Shown here: piece by piece, positions 1 through 6,730 of the stretch
Numbering within the stretch: the first letter of the stretch is position 1
Layout of the letters: each line of letters begins with the position of its first letter
DNA from: JBCBTD01 sp039818825
Lineage (GTDB): Bacteria; Pseudomonadota; Alphaproteobacteria; Geminicoccales; Geminicoccaceae
Length of the DNA: 24,354 nucleotides
Direction of reading: 5' to 3'
Assembly (NCBI GenBank): GCA_039818825.1
Contig: JBCBTD010000058.1
Span: forward strand, 1-24,354
The notes under the pieces: generated by a model
Seen by the model: the letters and a program-made list of their open reading frames with translations, nothing else
What the model was told of the DNA's origin: nothing
The model's database searches: none
Program-made: the position numbers and the translations under genes

Positions 1-1
1 G

Positions 2-316
2 CCCGGTGTCGCAATTCAGCGTGTGGCTCCGCCCTTGAATGCGGACCTCGACCGTGGGCAGGAGCATCGGCTGCGCCAGGTTGCCTCGTATCTGGATCGC
101 CGCCTCACCGAGGCGTCGCGGACCACCGGCGTTCCCAACGATCAGCGCATCCTGGTGCTGACCAGCCTCTTGATCGCCGACGAGCTGGCCGACGCGCGAG
201 ACGAGATCGAGGCGCTTCGCGTGCGCATCGACGACGTCGGCGAGCGCGCCTCCGGCGCCCTCGACCGAGTGGCCAAGCGCATCGAGGAGATTGCCGCGCA
301 GCTGGAGACCACCTAA
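2..316 (+). CDS. zapA: Cell division protein ZapA, probably 5'-truncated by the window edge
   Basis: ZapA is a small cytoplasmic protein that binds FtsZ and promotes bundling of protofilaments at the Z ring. The sequence shows the family core: a GQE-HRLRQVASYLDRR segment (the usual 'GQE..L..LA.YVD.RV' block), the SLLIADEL block, then a long C-terminal coiled coil rich in E and R. A GTG at 23 could start a 97-residue protein. However, the frame stays open to base 2, and the residues before GQE align in length with the usual N-terminal beta strand (V-x-V-x-I-x-G-x-P-Y..), so I think the true start lies left of the window. The 6S RNA gene and fau follow, which is the standard proteobacterial order and supports the call. 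Confidence 0.85.
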   Translation, partial: PGVAIQRVAPPLNADLDRGQEHRLRQVASYLDRRLTEASRTTGVPNDQRILVLTSLLIADELADARDEIEALRVRIDDVGERASGALDRVAKRIEEIAAQLETT

Positions 317-321
317 GTTGC

Positions 322-493
322 ACTGCGGTGGGGGCTGGCTTGCGCGTCAGGTCTCGATTCATTCTCTGGGCCTAATTCGTTCCAACGGGAGCTGTCCCTG
401 CGGTGGTTCTGGCCACTCGCACACGGCGCCCACCTGCGCTGCAGGTCCCAGGGGCGATCAATGACCAACGGCTGTGCTGGCTCCCGCCGCTCC
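322..493 (+). ncRNA. ssrS: 6S RNA (SsrS)
   Basis: 6S RNA mimics an open promoter and sequesters sigma-70 RNA polymerase in stationary phase. It is called here from position and structure. It lies between zapA and fau, its usual place in proteobacteria. Bases 325-339 pair with 476-490 over 15 consecutive positions, with four G-U pairs and no mismatch, giving the long closing stem. Inside are a hairpin gcggtgg/ccactcgc near 403-426 and a terminal arm with the stem-loop acctgc-gct-gcaggt near 432-446 plus cgccc/ggggcg. The closing stem gives a transcript of about 170 nt, within the family's normal range. The exact ends are uncertain by several bases. It is probably processed from, or followed by, the fau transcript. 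Confidence 0.83.
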
Positions 494-520
494 ACGCCCA
501 TACCGACGATCCTGCCGCCC

Positions 521-1102
521 GTGGACCTTCGAGGCGCCAAACGGGCGGCCCGTCGCGCGGCGAAGGATCGGCGCGCCCGACTCTCGGCGGCCATGCGCAA
601 GCGTGCGGCGAAGATGGTTTGCGACCGGCTGGCCCGGCTGCTCGGTGCTCCGGACGGACGGGTCCTCGCCGGGTTCTGGCCGTTGCACGACGAAGTCGAC
701 CTGCGACCGGCGCTGGTCGACTGGCACCGGGCCGGCGGGGCCGTGCTCCTACCTCGGGTCCAAGGGCCAGATGCGCCGCTCACCTTTCATCGCTGGACGC
801 CGGGCACAGCGCTGATCGCCGGCGCCTTCGGCGTCCAAGAGCCCGCGGCCGACGCGCTTTCCGGCACGCCGGACGTTCTGCTCGTCCCGTTGCTGGCGGC
901 GGATCTCGACGGATACCGCCTCGGCTACGGCGGCGGCTACTACGACCGGACCCTGGCCGGCGACCGACCGGCCCTGGTGGTCGGCGTTGCCTTCGAGGCG
1001 CAGGTGGTCACCCGGCTGCCCCGCGACCGCTTCGACCAGCCGCTGACCCATCTCGTCACCGACGTCCAGCTGAGATCGTTCGACGCGAGCCCGGGCGCTT
1101 GA
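521..1102 (+). CDS. fau: 5-formyltetrahydrofolate cyclo-ligase (5-FCL)
   Basis: The enzyme converts 5-formyl-THF to 5,10-methenyl-THF using ATP, in cytoplasmic one-carbon metabolism. The diagnostic glycine-rich motif LGYGGGYYDR lies at residues 134-143 counting from the GTG at 521. The N-terminal basic helix (KRAARRAAKDRRARL) and the FWPLHDEVD and LLPR segments also fit the family. I chose GTG 521, giving 193 residues, over the in-frame ATG at 461 because 461 lies inside the 6S RNA and the extra 20 residues look unlike the family. ATG 587 is a shorter alternative. The stop codon overlaps the TTG start of the next gene (TTGA), which suggests translational coupling. Confidence 0.9.
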   Translation: MDLRGAKRAARRAAKDRRARLSAAMRKRAAKMVCDRLARLLGAPDGRVLAGFWPLHDEVDLRPALVDWHRAGGAVLLPRVQGPDAPLTFHRWTPGTALIAGAFGVQEPAADALSGTPDVLLVPLLAADLDGYRLGYGGGYYDRTLAGDRPALVVGVAFEAQVVTRLPRDRFDQPLTHLVTDVQLRSFDASPGA

Positions 1103-1884
1103 GACTGCTCCAATTGGGTGACGTCGTCGGGCGCAACGGCCGCGAGCTGTTGATCGAACGGCTGCCCGAGTTGCGCCAAGCGACCAGGGCGGACGTGGTG
1201 ATCGTCAACGGCGAGAACGCGGCCGGCGGCTTCGGCATCACGCCGAAGATCTGCGAAGCGCTCTACGCTGCCGGCACCGACGTCATCACCACTGGCAACC
1301 ATCTGTTCGACCAACGCGACCTGATCGCGCACATCGATGGTGATGCCCGGCTGGTCCGGCCCGCCAACCTGGTCCCCTCCACGCCCGGCCGCGGCTGGAC
1401 CGCCGTCGAGACACCCACCGGCGTGCGGGTGGCTGTGGTCCAGGTGCTCGGCCGCGTCCACATGAAGCCCGCCGACGATCCGTTCCGGACGATGGACGAG
1501 ATCCTCGCTCGGCTACCCCTCGGACCACGCCTGGTGGTCGTGGTCGACGTGCACGCGGAGATCACGGCCGAAAAGCAGGCGCTCGGCCATCACCTGGATG
1601 GCCGGGTGACCCTGGTGGCCGGCACCCACACCCACTGCCCGACCGCCGACGCCCGGCTCCTGCCCGGCGGCACCGCCTACGTCACCGACCTCGGCATGTG
1701 CGGCGACTACGACAGCGTGATCGGCATGGACAAGGCGGGCTCGGTCCGCCGTTTCACCAGCGACGTGCCCGGTCCACGCCTGGAACCCGCGAGCGGTCCC
1801 GCCGAGCTCTGGGGCGTCGTGGTCACCATCGACCTGGCGAGCGGGCTCGCCACGGCGATCGAGCGGCTGCACGTGCGCGGCTGA
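1099..1884 (+). CDS. YmdB-family (TIGR00282) metallophosphoesterase
   Basis: This family is a dimetal cyclic-nucleotide phosphodiesterase fold; Bacillus YmdB hydrolyses cAMP. The 261 residues carry the family signature in order: LGDVVGRNGR (metal ligand Asp8), VVNGEN-like IVNGEN (36-40), TTGNHLFDQ (Asn67, His68), VDVHAEITAEK, GTHTHCPTAD and YVTDLGMCGDYDSVIG. All expected metal-ligand blocks are present. The start is the TTG at 1099, which yields M-R-L-L-Q-L-G-D-V-V-G-R as in relatives. It overlaps the fau stop by 4 nt. The reading frame is open further upstream through fau, but that stretch is only fau read in another frame. The physiological substrate in alphaproteobacteria is not known to me. 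Confidence 0.9.
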   Translation: MRLLQLGDVVGRNGRELLIERLPELRQATRADVVIVNGENAAGGFGITPKICEALYAAGTDVITTGNHLFDQRDLIAHIDGDARLVRPANLVPSTPGRGWTAVETPTGVRVAVVQVLGRVHMKPADDPFRTMDEILARLPLGPRLVVVVDVHAEITAEKQALGHHLDGRVTLVAGTHTHCPTADARLLPGGTAYVTDLGMCGDYDSVIGMDKAGSVRRFTSDVPGPRLEPASGPAELWGVVVTIDLASGLATAIERLHVRG

Positions 1885-1923
1885 CCCCTTGTCCTGCTGC
1901 CGGCGCTCGGCCACCCTCACACC

Positions 1924-2376
1924 ATGCGCTGGAGACTGGCTCTGCCCCTGTTCGCGTTCCTGACCGGTTGTAGCGCCGGCCAACCGGCATTCGTCGATTT
2001 GGCGACGCTGGAGCGGCCGGACAGTCCGAACACCTACCTGCTCTGCCCGGCCGACCTGACCCGGGCGACACCGGACGCCGAACCGCCGACCTACGAGGTG
2101 CCCCGCGTCGAGCTGGAGCGGACGTGGCTCGCGAACCTCGCGGAGGAACCACGAACCACGCGGGTCGGGGCCGAGCCAGACCGCCATCGCTATCTGTACG
2201 TTCAGCGGACGCAGGTCCTGCGCTTTCCCGACATCGTCCAGGTCGACTTCGTCGATCGCCCCCCGACCGGATCGACCGTCTGCCTCTACAGCCGGTCGGT
2301 CTACGGCTACTCCGACTTCGGCACCAACCGCAGCCGGGTCGAGGATTGGGTCAGGCGCTTCCAGCCGCAAGGCTGA
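1924..2376 (+). CDS. DUF1499 family lipoprotein
   Basis: This is a 150-residue predicted lipoprotein. Residues 1-15 form a short hydrophobic signal, and the lipobox LTGC places the lipidated Cys at 16. The C-terminal half matches DUF1499: a central hydrophobic-acidic stretch (LRFPDIVQVDFVD), a cysteine-containing strand, then the hallmark SRSVYGYSDFGTNRSRVEDW (family: RSASR.G.SD.G.NR.RVE). The role of DUF1499 is unknown. It starts 39 nt after the phosphodiesterase gene on the same strand and may be cotranscribed. There is no clear Shine-Dalgarno before the ATG. Confidence 0.82.
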   Translation: MRWRLALPLFAFLTGCSAGQPAFVDLATLERPDSPNTYLLCPADLTRATPDAEPPTYEVPRVELERTWLANLAEEPRTTRVGAEPDRHRYLYVQRTQVLRFPDIVQVDFVDRPPTGSTVCLYSRSVYGYSDFGTNRSRVEDWVRRFQPQG

Positions 2377-2394
2377 CCGCCGTCCGCCGGCGTT

Positions 2395-2412
2395 GTCGCC
2401 GGAGCCGGCGAC
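2395..2412 (+). terminator. GC-rich hairpin after the DUF1499 gene, no U tract
   Basis: A perfect 7-bp stem, GTCGCCG/CGGCGAC with a GAGC loop, begins 19 nt after the DUF1499 stop. No T run follows (ggcaaagatg), so this would be a weak intrinsic terminator at best, or a 3'-end stabiliser. Confidence 0.35.
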
Positions 2413-2505
2413 GGCAAAGATGACATCGGATCGAAGCGCGTCGCCATCCGCAGCGGCTCGATCCGGCGAGAGTACGATGTCCGACCGTCAAGCCCCCACC
2501 GCCCG

Positions 2506-3435
2506 ATGTTGAGCCGAACCTCGTTCCGCGCCGACTCGCCGAACCGCAATCTCGAGGCGGCCGCGCTGATGGTCGTGGCCACGGCCTGCTTCGTCGGCAT
2601 GAGTTCGACCGTCAAAGTGCTCGCGGCCGAGTTCGATACCGCGCAGATCGTCTGGGGCCGCTACGCCACCCACTTCCTGTTGGTGCTGGCGCTGCTCGCC
2701 GCCAGCGGCCGGCTGGCGGAGGTGCGGACGACGGCGCGGCCGGGCGTCCAGCTCGCCCGCTCGCTGTTGATCTTCGCCGCCACGGTGCTGACGTTCATCC
2801 CGCTGCGCTACCTCCAGCTCGCCGAGGTCGCGTCGATCATGTTCCTCACGCCGATGATCGTCACCGGACTGGCGGCGCTGGTGCTCGGCGAGCGTGTCGG
2901 ACCGCGGCGGTGGGCGGCCGTGGGCGTCGGGCTGCTCGGCGCGTTGGTCATCGTCCGCCCCGGCCTCGGCGCGTTCCACTGGGCCGCATCGGTGGCGGTT
3001 CTCGCCGCCTTCGCCTACGCCTGCTACCAGATCCTGACCCGCGTCGTCGGCGACAAGGCGCCACCGGTGGTGAGCCTCTTCTACGCCAGCTTCGTCGGCA
3101 CGGCGGTCTCGAGCGCGGTCGTCCCGTTCGACTGGGTGGCGCCGGACTTGGCCGGCTGGGCGCGGCTGGCGCTCGCCGGGCTGTTCGCCGCCGGCGGTCA
3201 CTTGGCCATGACCGCGGCGCTGGTCCGTGCCCAAGCCTCCTTCGTCACGGCCTTCAGCTACCTGCAGCTGCTGTGGGCGACCCTGGTCGGCTTCGCGCTG
3301 TTCGGCGATCTTCCCGACGGCTGGACCTTCGCAGGTGCTCTCCTGATCGCCGGCAGCGGCCTTTACGTGTTGCACCGTGAACGGCTCCGGCGCACCACGG
3401 CAGAATGCCCGCCGGCGACTCGGATCGAGCCTTGA
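2506..3435 (+). CDS. EamA/DMT-superfamily permease
   Basis: This is a 309-residue inner-membrane protein with about ten hydrophobic segments in two repeated halves, typical of drug/metabolite transporters (EamA). The first half shows TVKVLAAEFDTAQIVWGRY, and the AEVASIMFLTPMIVTGLAALVLGERVG segment is the family's helix 4-5 region with the conserved 'LGE' turn. The second repeat contains AQASFVTAFSYLQLLWATLVGFALFGD. The substrate cannot be read from the sequence. No strong Shine-Dalgarno precedes ATG 2506, and ATG 2569 is a possible alternative. The 3' end overlaps the following cyclase gene, so the two are probably cotranscribed. Confidence 0.85.
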   Translation: MLSRTSFRADSPNRNLEAAALMVVATACFVGMSSTVKVLAAEFDTAQIVWGRYATHFLLVLALLAASGRLAEVRTTARPGVQLARSLLIFAATVLTFIPLRYLQLAEVASIMFLTPMIVTGLAALVLGERVGPRRWAAVGVGLLGALVIVRPGLGAFHWAASVAVLAAFAYACYQILTRVVGDKAPPVVSLFYASFVGTAVSSAVVPFDWVAPDLAGWARLALAGLFAAGGHLAMTAALVRAQASFVTAFSYLQLLWATLVGFALFGDLPDGWTFAGALLIAGSGLYVLHRERLRRTTAECPPATRIEP

Positions 3436-4637
3436 CCCCGACCGCACGCCACGCCATCGCTCGCTGGACCGCCCAGACCGCCACGGACGGCGCCAACGGC
3501 GAAACGCTGCTCGAAGGTTTCGCCGAACGAGCCCTCGCGGCCGGCTTCCCTCTGTGGCGCGGCTTCGCGACCCTGGCGAGCCTGCATCCCACACTGGAGG
3601 CGCGGAGCTTTGCCTGGGTCCGTGGCGAAGGCACGGCCAAGGTCACCGAACATCTGCGCCAACCGTCCGAGTTCGACGACCGCAACGAGTGGCTTCAAAG
3701 TCCCCTCTACGCCCTCTACTTGGGCGACCAGCGCTCCGTCCGCCACCGCCTGGACCACAGCTCGCCGTCCCTGAACTACCCGATGCTCCGCGACATGCAG
3801 GCGCGCGGCGCCACCGACTACCTTGCCTACAAGACCTGGTTTCCCGACGAGGGTGCCGGCGAAGGCATCATGACGTCGTGGACCACCGACCGCGCGGACG
3901 GCTTCACCGACGAGCACGTCGCCTGGCTCGAGGACCTGCTACCGTCGCTGGAAATCGCGCTCAAATCCCACAGCCTGAGCTGGACGACGCGGCAACTGCT
4001 GGAGACCTATCTCGGGCGCGACGCGGCGCAGCGTGTCCTGGCCGGCGAGATTCAGCGCGGCGTCGCGCAGTCGCTCGACGCCATCCTCTGGTCGTCGGAC
4101 CTCGAAGGGTTCACCAAGCTCAGTGACCAGGAGCCGCGCGAGCGGATGATCGATCTGCTCAACGCCTACGCCGAGGTCACGGCTCGTGCCATCGAAGCCG
4201 AAGGCGGCCAGGTGCTCAAGTTCATCGGCGACGGCATGCTCGCGGCATTCGATCTCGCGGCCGGTGCCGATGCGGCGGACCGCGCCCTCGCAGCCGCCGT
4301 CGCCGCGGTCGACGCCACGGCCAACCTCAGTCAGGCACGCGCCGCCGACGGCCTGCCGGTCAGCCGGCTTCGCGTGGCGCTGCATCGGGGCGACGTCTTC
4401 TACGGCAATGTCGGCTCGCCCAACCGGCTCGACTTCACCGTCATCGGTCCTGCCGTGAACGAAGCGGCGCGGCTTTGCGACATTTGCCGCTCCTTGGAAC
4501 AAGACATCATCGTCTCCGCGGCCTTCCACGCCGCCGCGGGCACTGTCTGCGACCGCTTGGTCGGCCTCGGCCGCTACGCGCTCCGCGGCGTCGGCGCCGC
4601 CCAGCACCTCTACACAGTGGAACGTCCACACCGCTGA
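3405..4637 (+). CDS. Class III adenylate cyclase with an unnamed N-terminal sensor module
   Basis: This is a 410-residue soluble protein. Residues about 225-405 form a class III nucleotidyl cyclase domain with every catalytic position visible: metal Asp232 (SDLEGFT) and Asp276 (KFIGDG), adenine-selecting Lys272 and Asp343 (RLDFT), and transition-state Asn352 and Arg356 (VNEAAR). The K/D pair predicts cAMP rather than cGMP as product. Residues about 50-215 are a putative regulatory region also found in the cyclase at 11460-13010: SLHP, RHRLD, a LRDMQARGATDYLA strand and LLETYLGR before the catalytic domain. No membrane segment is seen. It overlaps the permease gene by 31 nt if ATG 3405 is used. 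An in-frame TTG at 3432 overlapping the permease stop (TTGA) is equally plausible. Confidence 0.88.
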   Translation: MPAGDSDRALTPTARHAIARWTAQTATDGANGETLLEGFAERALAAGFPLWRGFATLASLHPTLEARSFAWVRGEGTAKVTEHLRQPSEFDDRNEWLQSPLYALYLGDQRSVRHRLDHSSPSLNYPMLRDMQARGATDYLAYKTWFPDEGAGEGIMTSWTTDRADGFTDEHVAWLEDLLPSLEIALKSHSLSWTTRQLLETYLGRDAAQRVLAGEIQRGVAQSLDAILWSSDLEGFTKLSDQEPRERMIDLLNAYAEVTARAIEAEGGQVLKFIGDGMLAAFDLAAGADAADRALAAAVAAVDATANLSQARAADGLPVSRLRVALHRGDVFYGNVGSPNRLDFTVIGPAVNEAARLCDICRSLEQDIIVSAAFHAAAGTVCDRLVGLGRYALRGVGAAQHLYTVERPHR

Positions 4638-4661
4638 TCGACGGCGCCGGTGCCCCGGCCG

Positions 4662-5573
4662 TCAGCCGCGACGGCCAACGCGCCACGCCCGATCGGACGC
4701 CCAAGCGGCGCCGCCGACGATCAGCAACACGGCCAGTGCCAGCCCGGGCGTCGCTGCGGCGAGGCCCACGGCGACGAGGATCAGGGTGGACAGAAGCGGC
4801 GCCGCATAGGCCGACACGCCGAGCACTCTGAGATCACCGTGCTTGGTGCCGTGATCCCAAAGGAAGAAGGCGAGGCCGACAGGGCCGAGGCCCAGGCCAA
4901 TCACGGCGAGCCAAGCCCAAGGACCTGGCACGGGCGTCGGCTCGACCAACAGATGCGCCGCCAGAGCCAACGCCGCCGTGACGGTACAGAACCCGGTTAC
5001 CGCGTCGCTCGTCAGGCCCTTCCCCACCAGCCGGTTGACCACGGAGTAGGTTCCCCAAGTGAGGGCGGCAGCTCCCGCGGCGAGGTACCCGACCCAGGCG
5101 TCGGCGCTGAACGCCAAAGGGCCGTCGCGGCTGACCAGGATGACGGTCCCTGAGAGGCCCATCAGTGCGCCGACCAAGTGCCGCGGCGCCAGCGCGCCGC
5201 CAGGCAGCAACGCCTGCAGGAGGACGATCAACAGCGGCCAGAGATAGGTGATCAGGCTCGCTTCGACCGCCGGCGCATAGCGCAGGCTGGTGAAGTAGAG
5301 CGCATGGAAGCCGAACAAGCCGCCGACACCGACCACCCACGGCCAACCGGCAGGAGCGAAGGCCGTACGCCAGGATCGGCCACGACGCGCGAGAGCGGCG
5401 AAACCGACCGCCGCCGCCACGAGGAACGCGAGCCCGGTGGTCAAGAACGGCGGCAGGCCGGCGGTGAGCACGCCGAGCGGCGCCAGCAGTGCCCACAACA
5501 GCACGGCGCCGAAACCGATCGTCGTGGCTCGGCGCGTCGACGCCACCGCGGCGTCAGCCGTGCTGCTCGCCAA
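4662..5573 (-). CDS. EamA-family permease, YddG-like
   Basis: This is a 303-residue polytopic membrane protein of the DMT superfamily. It starts near ATTIGFGAVLLWALLAPLGVLT and has the paired EamA repeats: an LFGFHALYFTSLRYAPAVEASLITYLWPLLIVLL block, then WGTYSVVNRLVGKG and GLAFFLWDHGTKHGDLRVLGVSAYAAPLLSTLILV. The layout resembles the YddG branch (aromatic amino acid/amine exporters), but the substrate is inference. I chose the TTG at 5571-5573 because AAAGGAG lies 7 nt upstream; the longer frame to 5657 has no such site and an unlikely N-terminus. It converges on the cyclase gene, leaving only 24 bases between stops. Confidence 0.85.
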   Translation of the reverse strand: MASSTADAAVASTRRATTIGFGAVLLWALLAPLGVLTAGLPPFLTTGLAFLVAAAVGFAALARRGRSWRTAFAPAGWPWVVGVGGLFGFHALYFTSLRYAPAVEASLITYLWPLLIVLLQALLPGGALAPRHLVGALMGLSGTVILVSRDGPLAFSADAWVGYLAAGAAALTWGTYSVVNRLVGKGLTSDAVTGFCTVTAALALAAHLLVEPTPVPGPWAWLAVIGLGLGPVGLAFFLWDHGTKHGDLRVLGVSAYAAPLLSTLILVAVGLAAATPGLALAVLLIVGGAAWASDRAWRVGRRG

Positions 5574-5716
5574 GTCGTGCTCCTTTTCGGCCCCGGCACG
5601 GCAGCACGTGGGCAGAATCCGCCAACCGAACGGCTGGACAGCCGCCGCGCGCACCATGACAACCTGAGCCTTCCGTGACCATCGGTGTTGGCCGCCGCGG
5701 AGGAAGGAACAGGACG

Positions 5717-6130
5717 ATGGCTCATTGGCTCTTGAAGACCGAACCGGGCGACTACTCGTGGGAACGGTTCGTCGCTGACGGGCGAACGGTCTGGGACGGC
5801 GTGCGCAACTTCCAGGCGGCCGCCAACATGCGGGCGATGCAGGTAGGCGACGAGGCGTTCTTCTACCGCTCGATGAAGGACCCTGCGGTGGTCGGCATCA
5901 TGCGCATCGTCCGCGAAGCCTATCCGGCCAGCGACGACCCGAAGGAGAAATTCGTGCTGATCGAGGTCGAACCCGTGGCCCCCTTGCCCGAGCCGGTCTC
6001 CCTGGCGGCGGTCAAGGCCGAGGCGAGCTTGCAGGACTTGGCCCTGGTCAGGCAGTCGCGGTTGTCGGTGATGCCGATCAGCGACGCCGCGTGGGCGCTG
6101 ATCCTCCGGATGGGCGGCCACGCCGACTGA
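5717..6130 (+). CDS. EVE domain-containing protein
   Basis: This 137-residue protein is essentially one EVE domain (PUA-like fold), known to recognise modified bases in DNA or RNA and sometimes linked to restriction or quality control. The signature is clear: HWLLKTEPGDYSWE at the N-terminus, then VWDGVRNFQAAANMRAMQVGDEAFFYRS, the core that lines the base pocket, and a GIMRIVREAYP strand. The start at 5717 is preceded by AGGAAGGAA; an in-frame ATG at 5675 lacks a site and adds a non-conserved leader. It starts 143 bases from the divergent permease start, so the two probably use separate promoters in that gap. Confidence 0.92.
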   Translation: MAHWLLKTEPGDYSWERFVADGRTVWDGVRNFQAAANMRAMQVGDEAFFYRSMKDPAVVGIMRIVREAYPASDDPKEKFVLIEVEPVAPLPEPVSLAAVKAEASLQDLALVRQSRLSVMPISDAAWALILRMGGHAD

Positions 6131-6179
6131 TCCGGCGCGCTTGGCACCGCGTACTTCCGGCAGATCGAAGGAGAGTGCC

Positions 6180-6284
6180 ATGGCACGCGTCGTCGACTTC
6201 CTACGCCTCGGGATCGTACTGGCGCTGTTCCTGGCAACGGTGCCGCGCAGACCGTCGGTCGCACGCTTCGTCGCGAATGCCTGA
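6180..6284 (+). CDS. Possible 34-residue single-span membrane peptide
   Basis: A short ORF follows the EVE gene by 49 nt and has a strong ribosome site (gaaggagag, 5-7 nt before ATG). It encodes a basic N-terminus with a hydrophobic run (FLRLGIVLALFLATV, residues 7-21) and an Arg-rich tail (PRRPSVARF). This fits a small one-span membrane protein with the positive end cytoplasmic. I recognise no family. It ends 9 bases before the convergent ybaN stop. It could be a chance ORF, and the ribosome site is the main support. Confidence 0.45.
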   Translation: MARVVDFLRLGIVLALFLATVPRRPSVARFVANA

Positions 6285-6293
6285 ACGACCGAC

Positions 6294-6671
6294 TCAGGGC
6301 TGCGCCGTCGGCTCCGGCCGCGACCAGACGTAGGCGCCGATCGAGACGAAGCCGACGCCGACGAGCGCCAGCACCCACGCCGGCCAGCCTACGGTCGCGA
6401 CCATGATCGCGTAGCTGGCACCCATGCCGATCGCCGATGCCCGCTTTGCCGCGCGCGGAATGGCACCGCGCTCGAACCAGTCTCGCAGCAGTGGCCCGAA
6501 ATGGACGTGATCGAGGAGCCACGCTTTCGCCGCCGGCGATCCGCGCGAAAACGCCCACACGGCAACGAGCAGAAACGGGACCGTCGGCAATCCCGGAATC
6601 CAGACGCCGATGGTCGCCAAGCCGACGCAGCCCCAGCCGATACCCAACCAAACGTAGCGCAAATCAATCAC
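6294..6671 (-). CDS. ybaN: YbaN family (DUF454) inner-membrane protein
   Basis: This is a 125-residue membrane protein. The first segment contains the family hallmark GIWIPGLPTVPFLLVAVWAFSRGSP (here with V before W), followed by a short cytoplasmic stretch (LLDHVHFGPLLRDWFERGAIPRAAKR) and two closely spaced C-terminal helices (SAIGMGASYAIMVATVGWPA; WVLALVGVGFVSIGAYVW). The function of DUF454 is not established. The start is GTG at 6671. It lies 59 bases downstream of phoD on the same strand and may be read through from it. Confidence 0.88.
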   Translation of the reverse strand: MIDLRYVWLGIGWGCVGLATIGVWIPGLPTVPFLLVAVWAFSRGSPAAKAWLLDHVHFGPLLRDWFERGAIPRAAKRASAIGMGASYAIMVATVGWPAWVLALVGVGFVSIGAYVWSRPEPTAQP

Positions 6672-6730
6672 CTCGACGGCCGCCCGCGTCAGAATGGCGC
6701 GCGGCCGCCAGGGATCAAGTGAGGTCGGCG

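Noticed and set aside
403..1098. Upstream extension of the YmdB frame, which would give a 493-residue protein
   Set aside because: It is only fau read in another frame and is low-complexity; the conserved N-terminus begins at TTG 1099.
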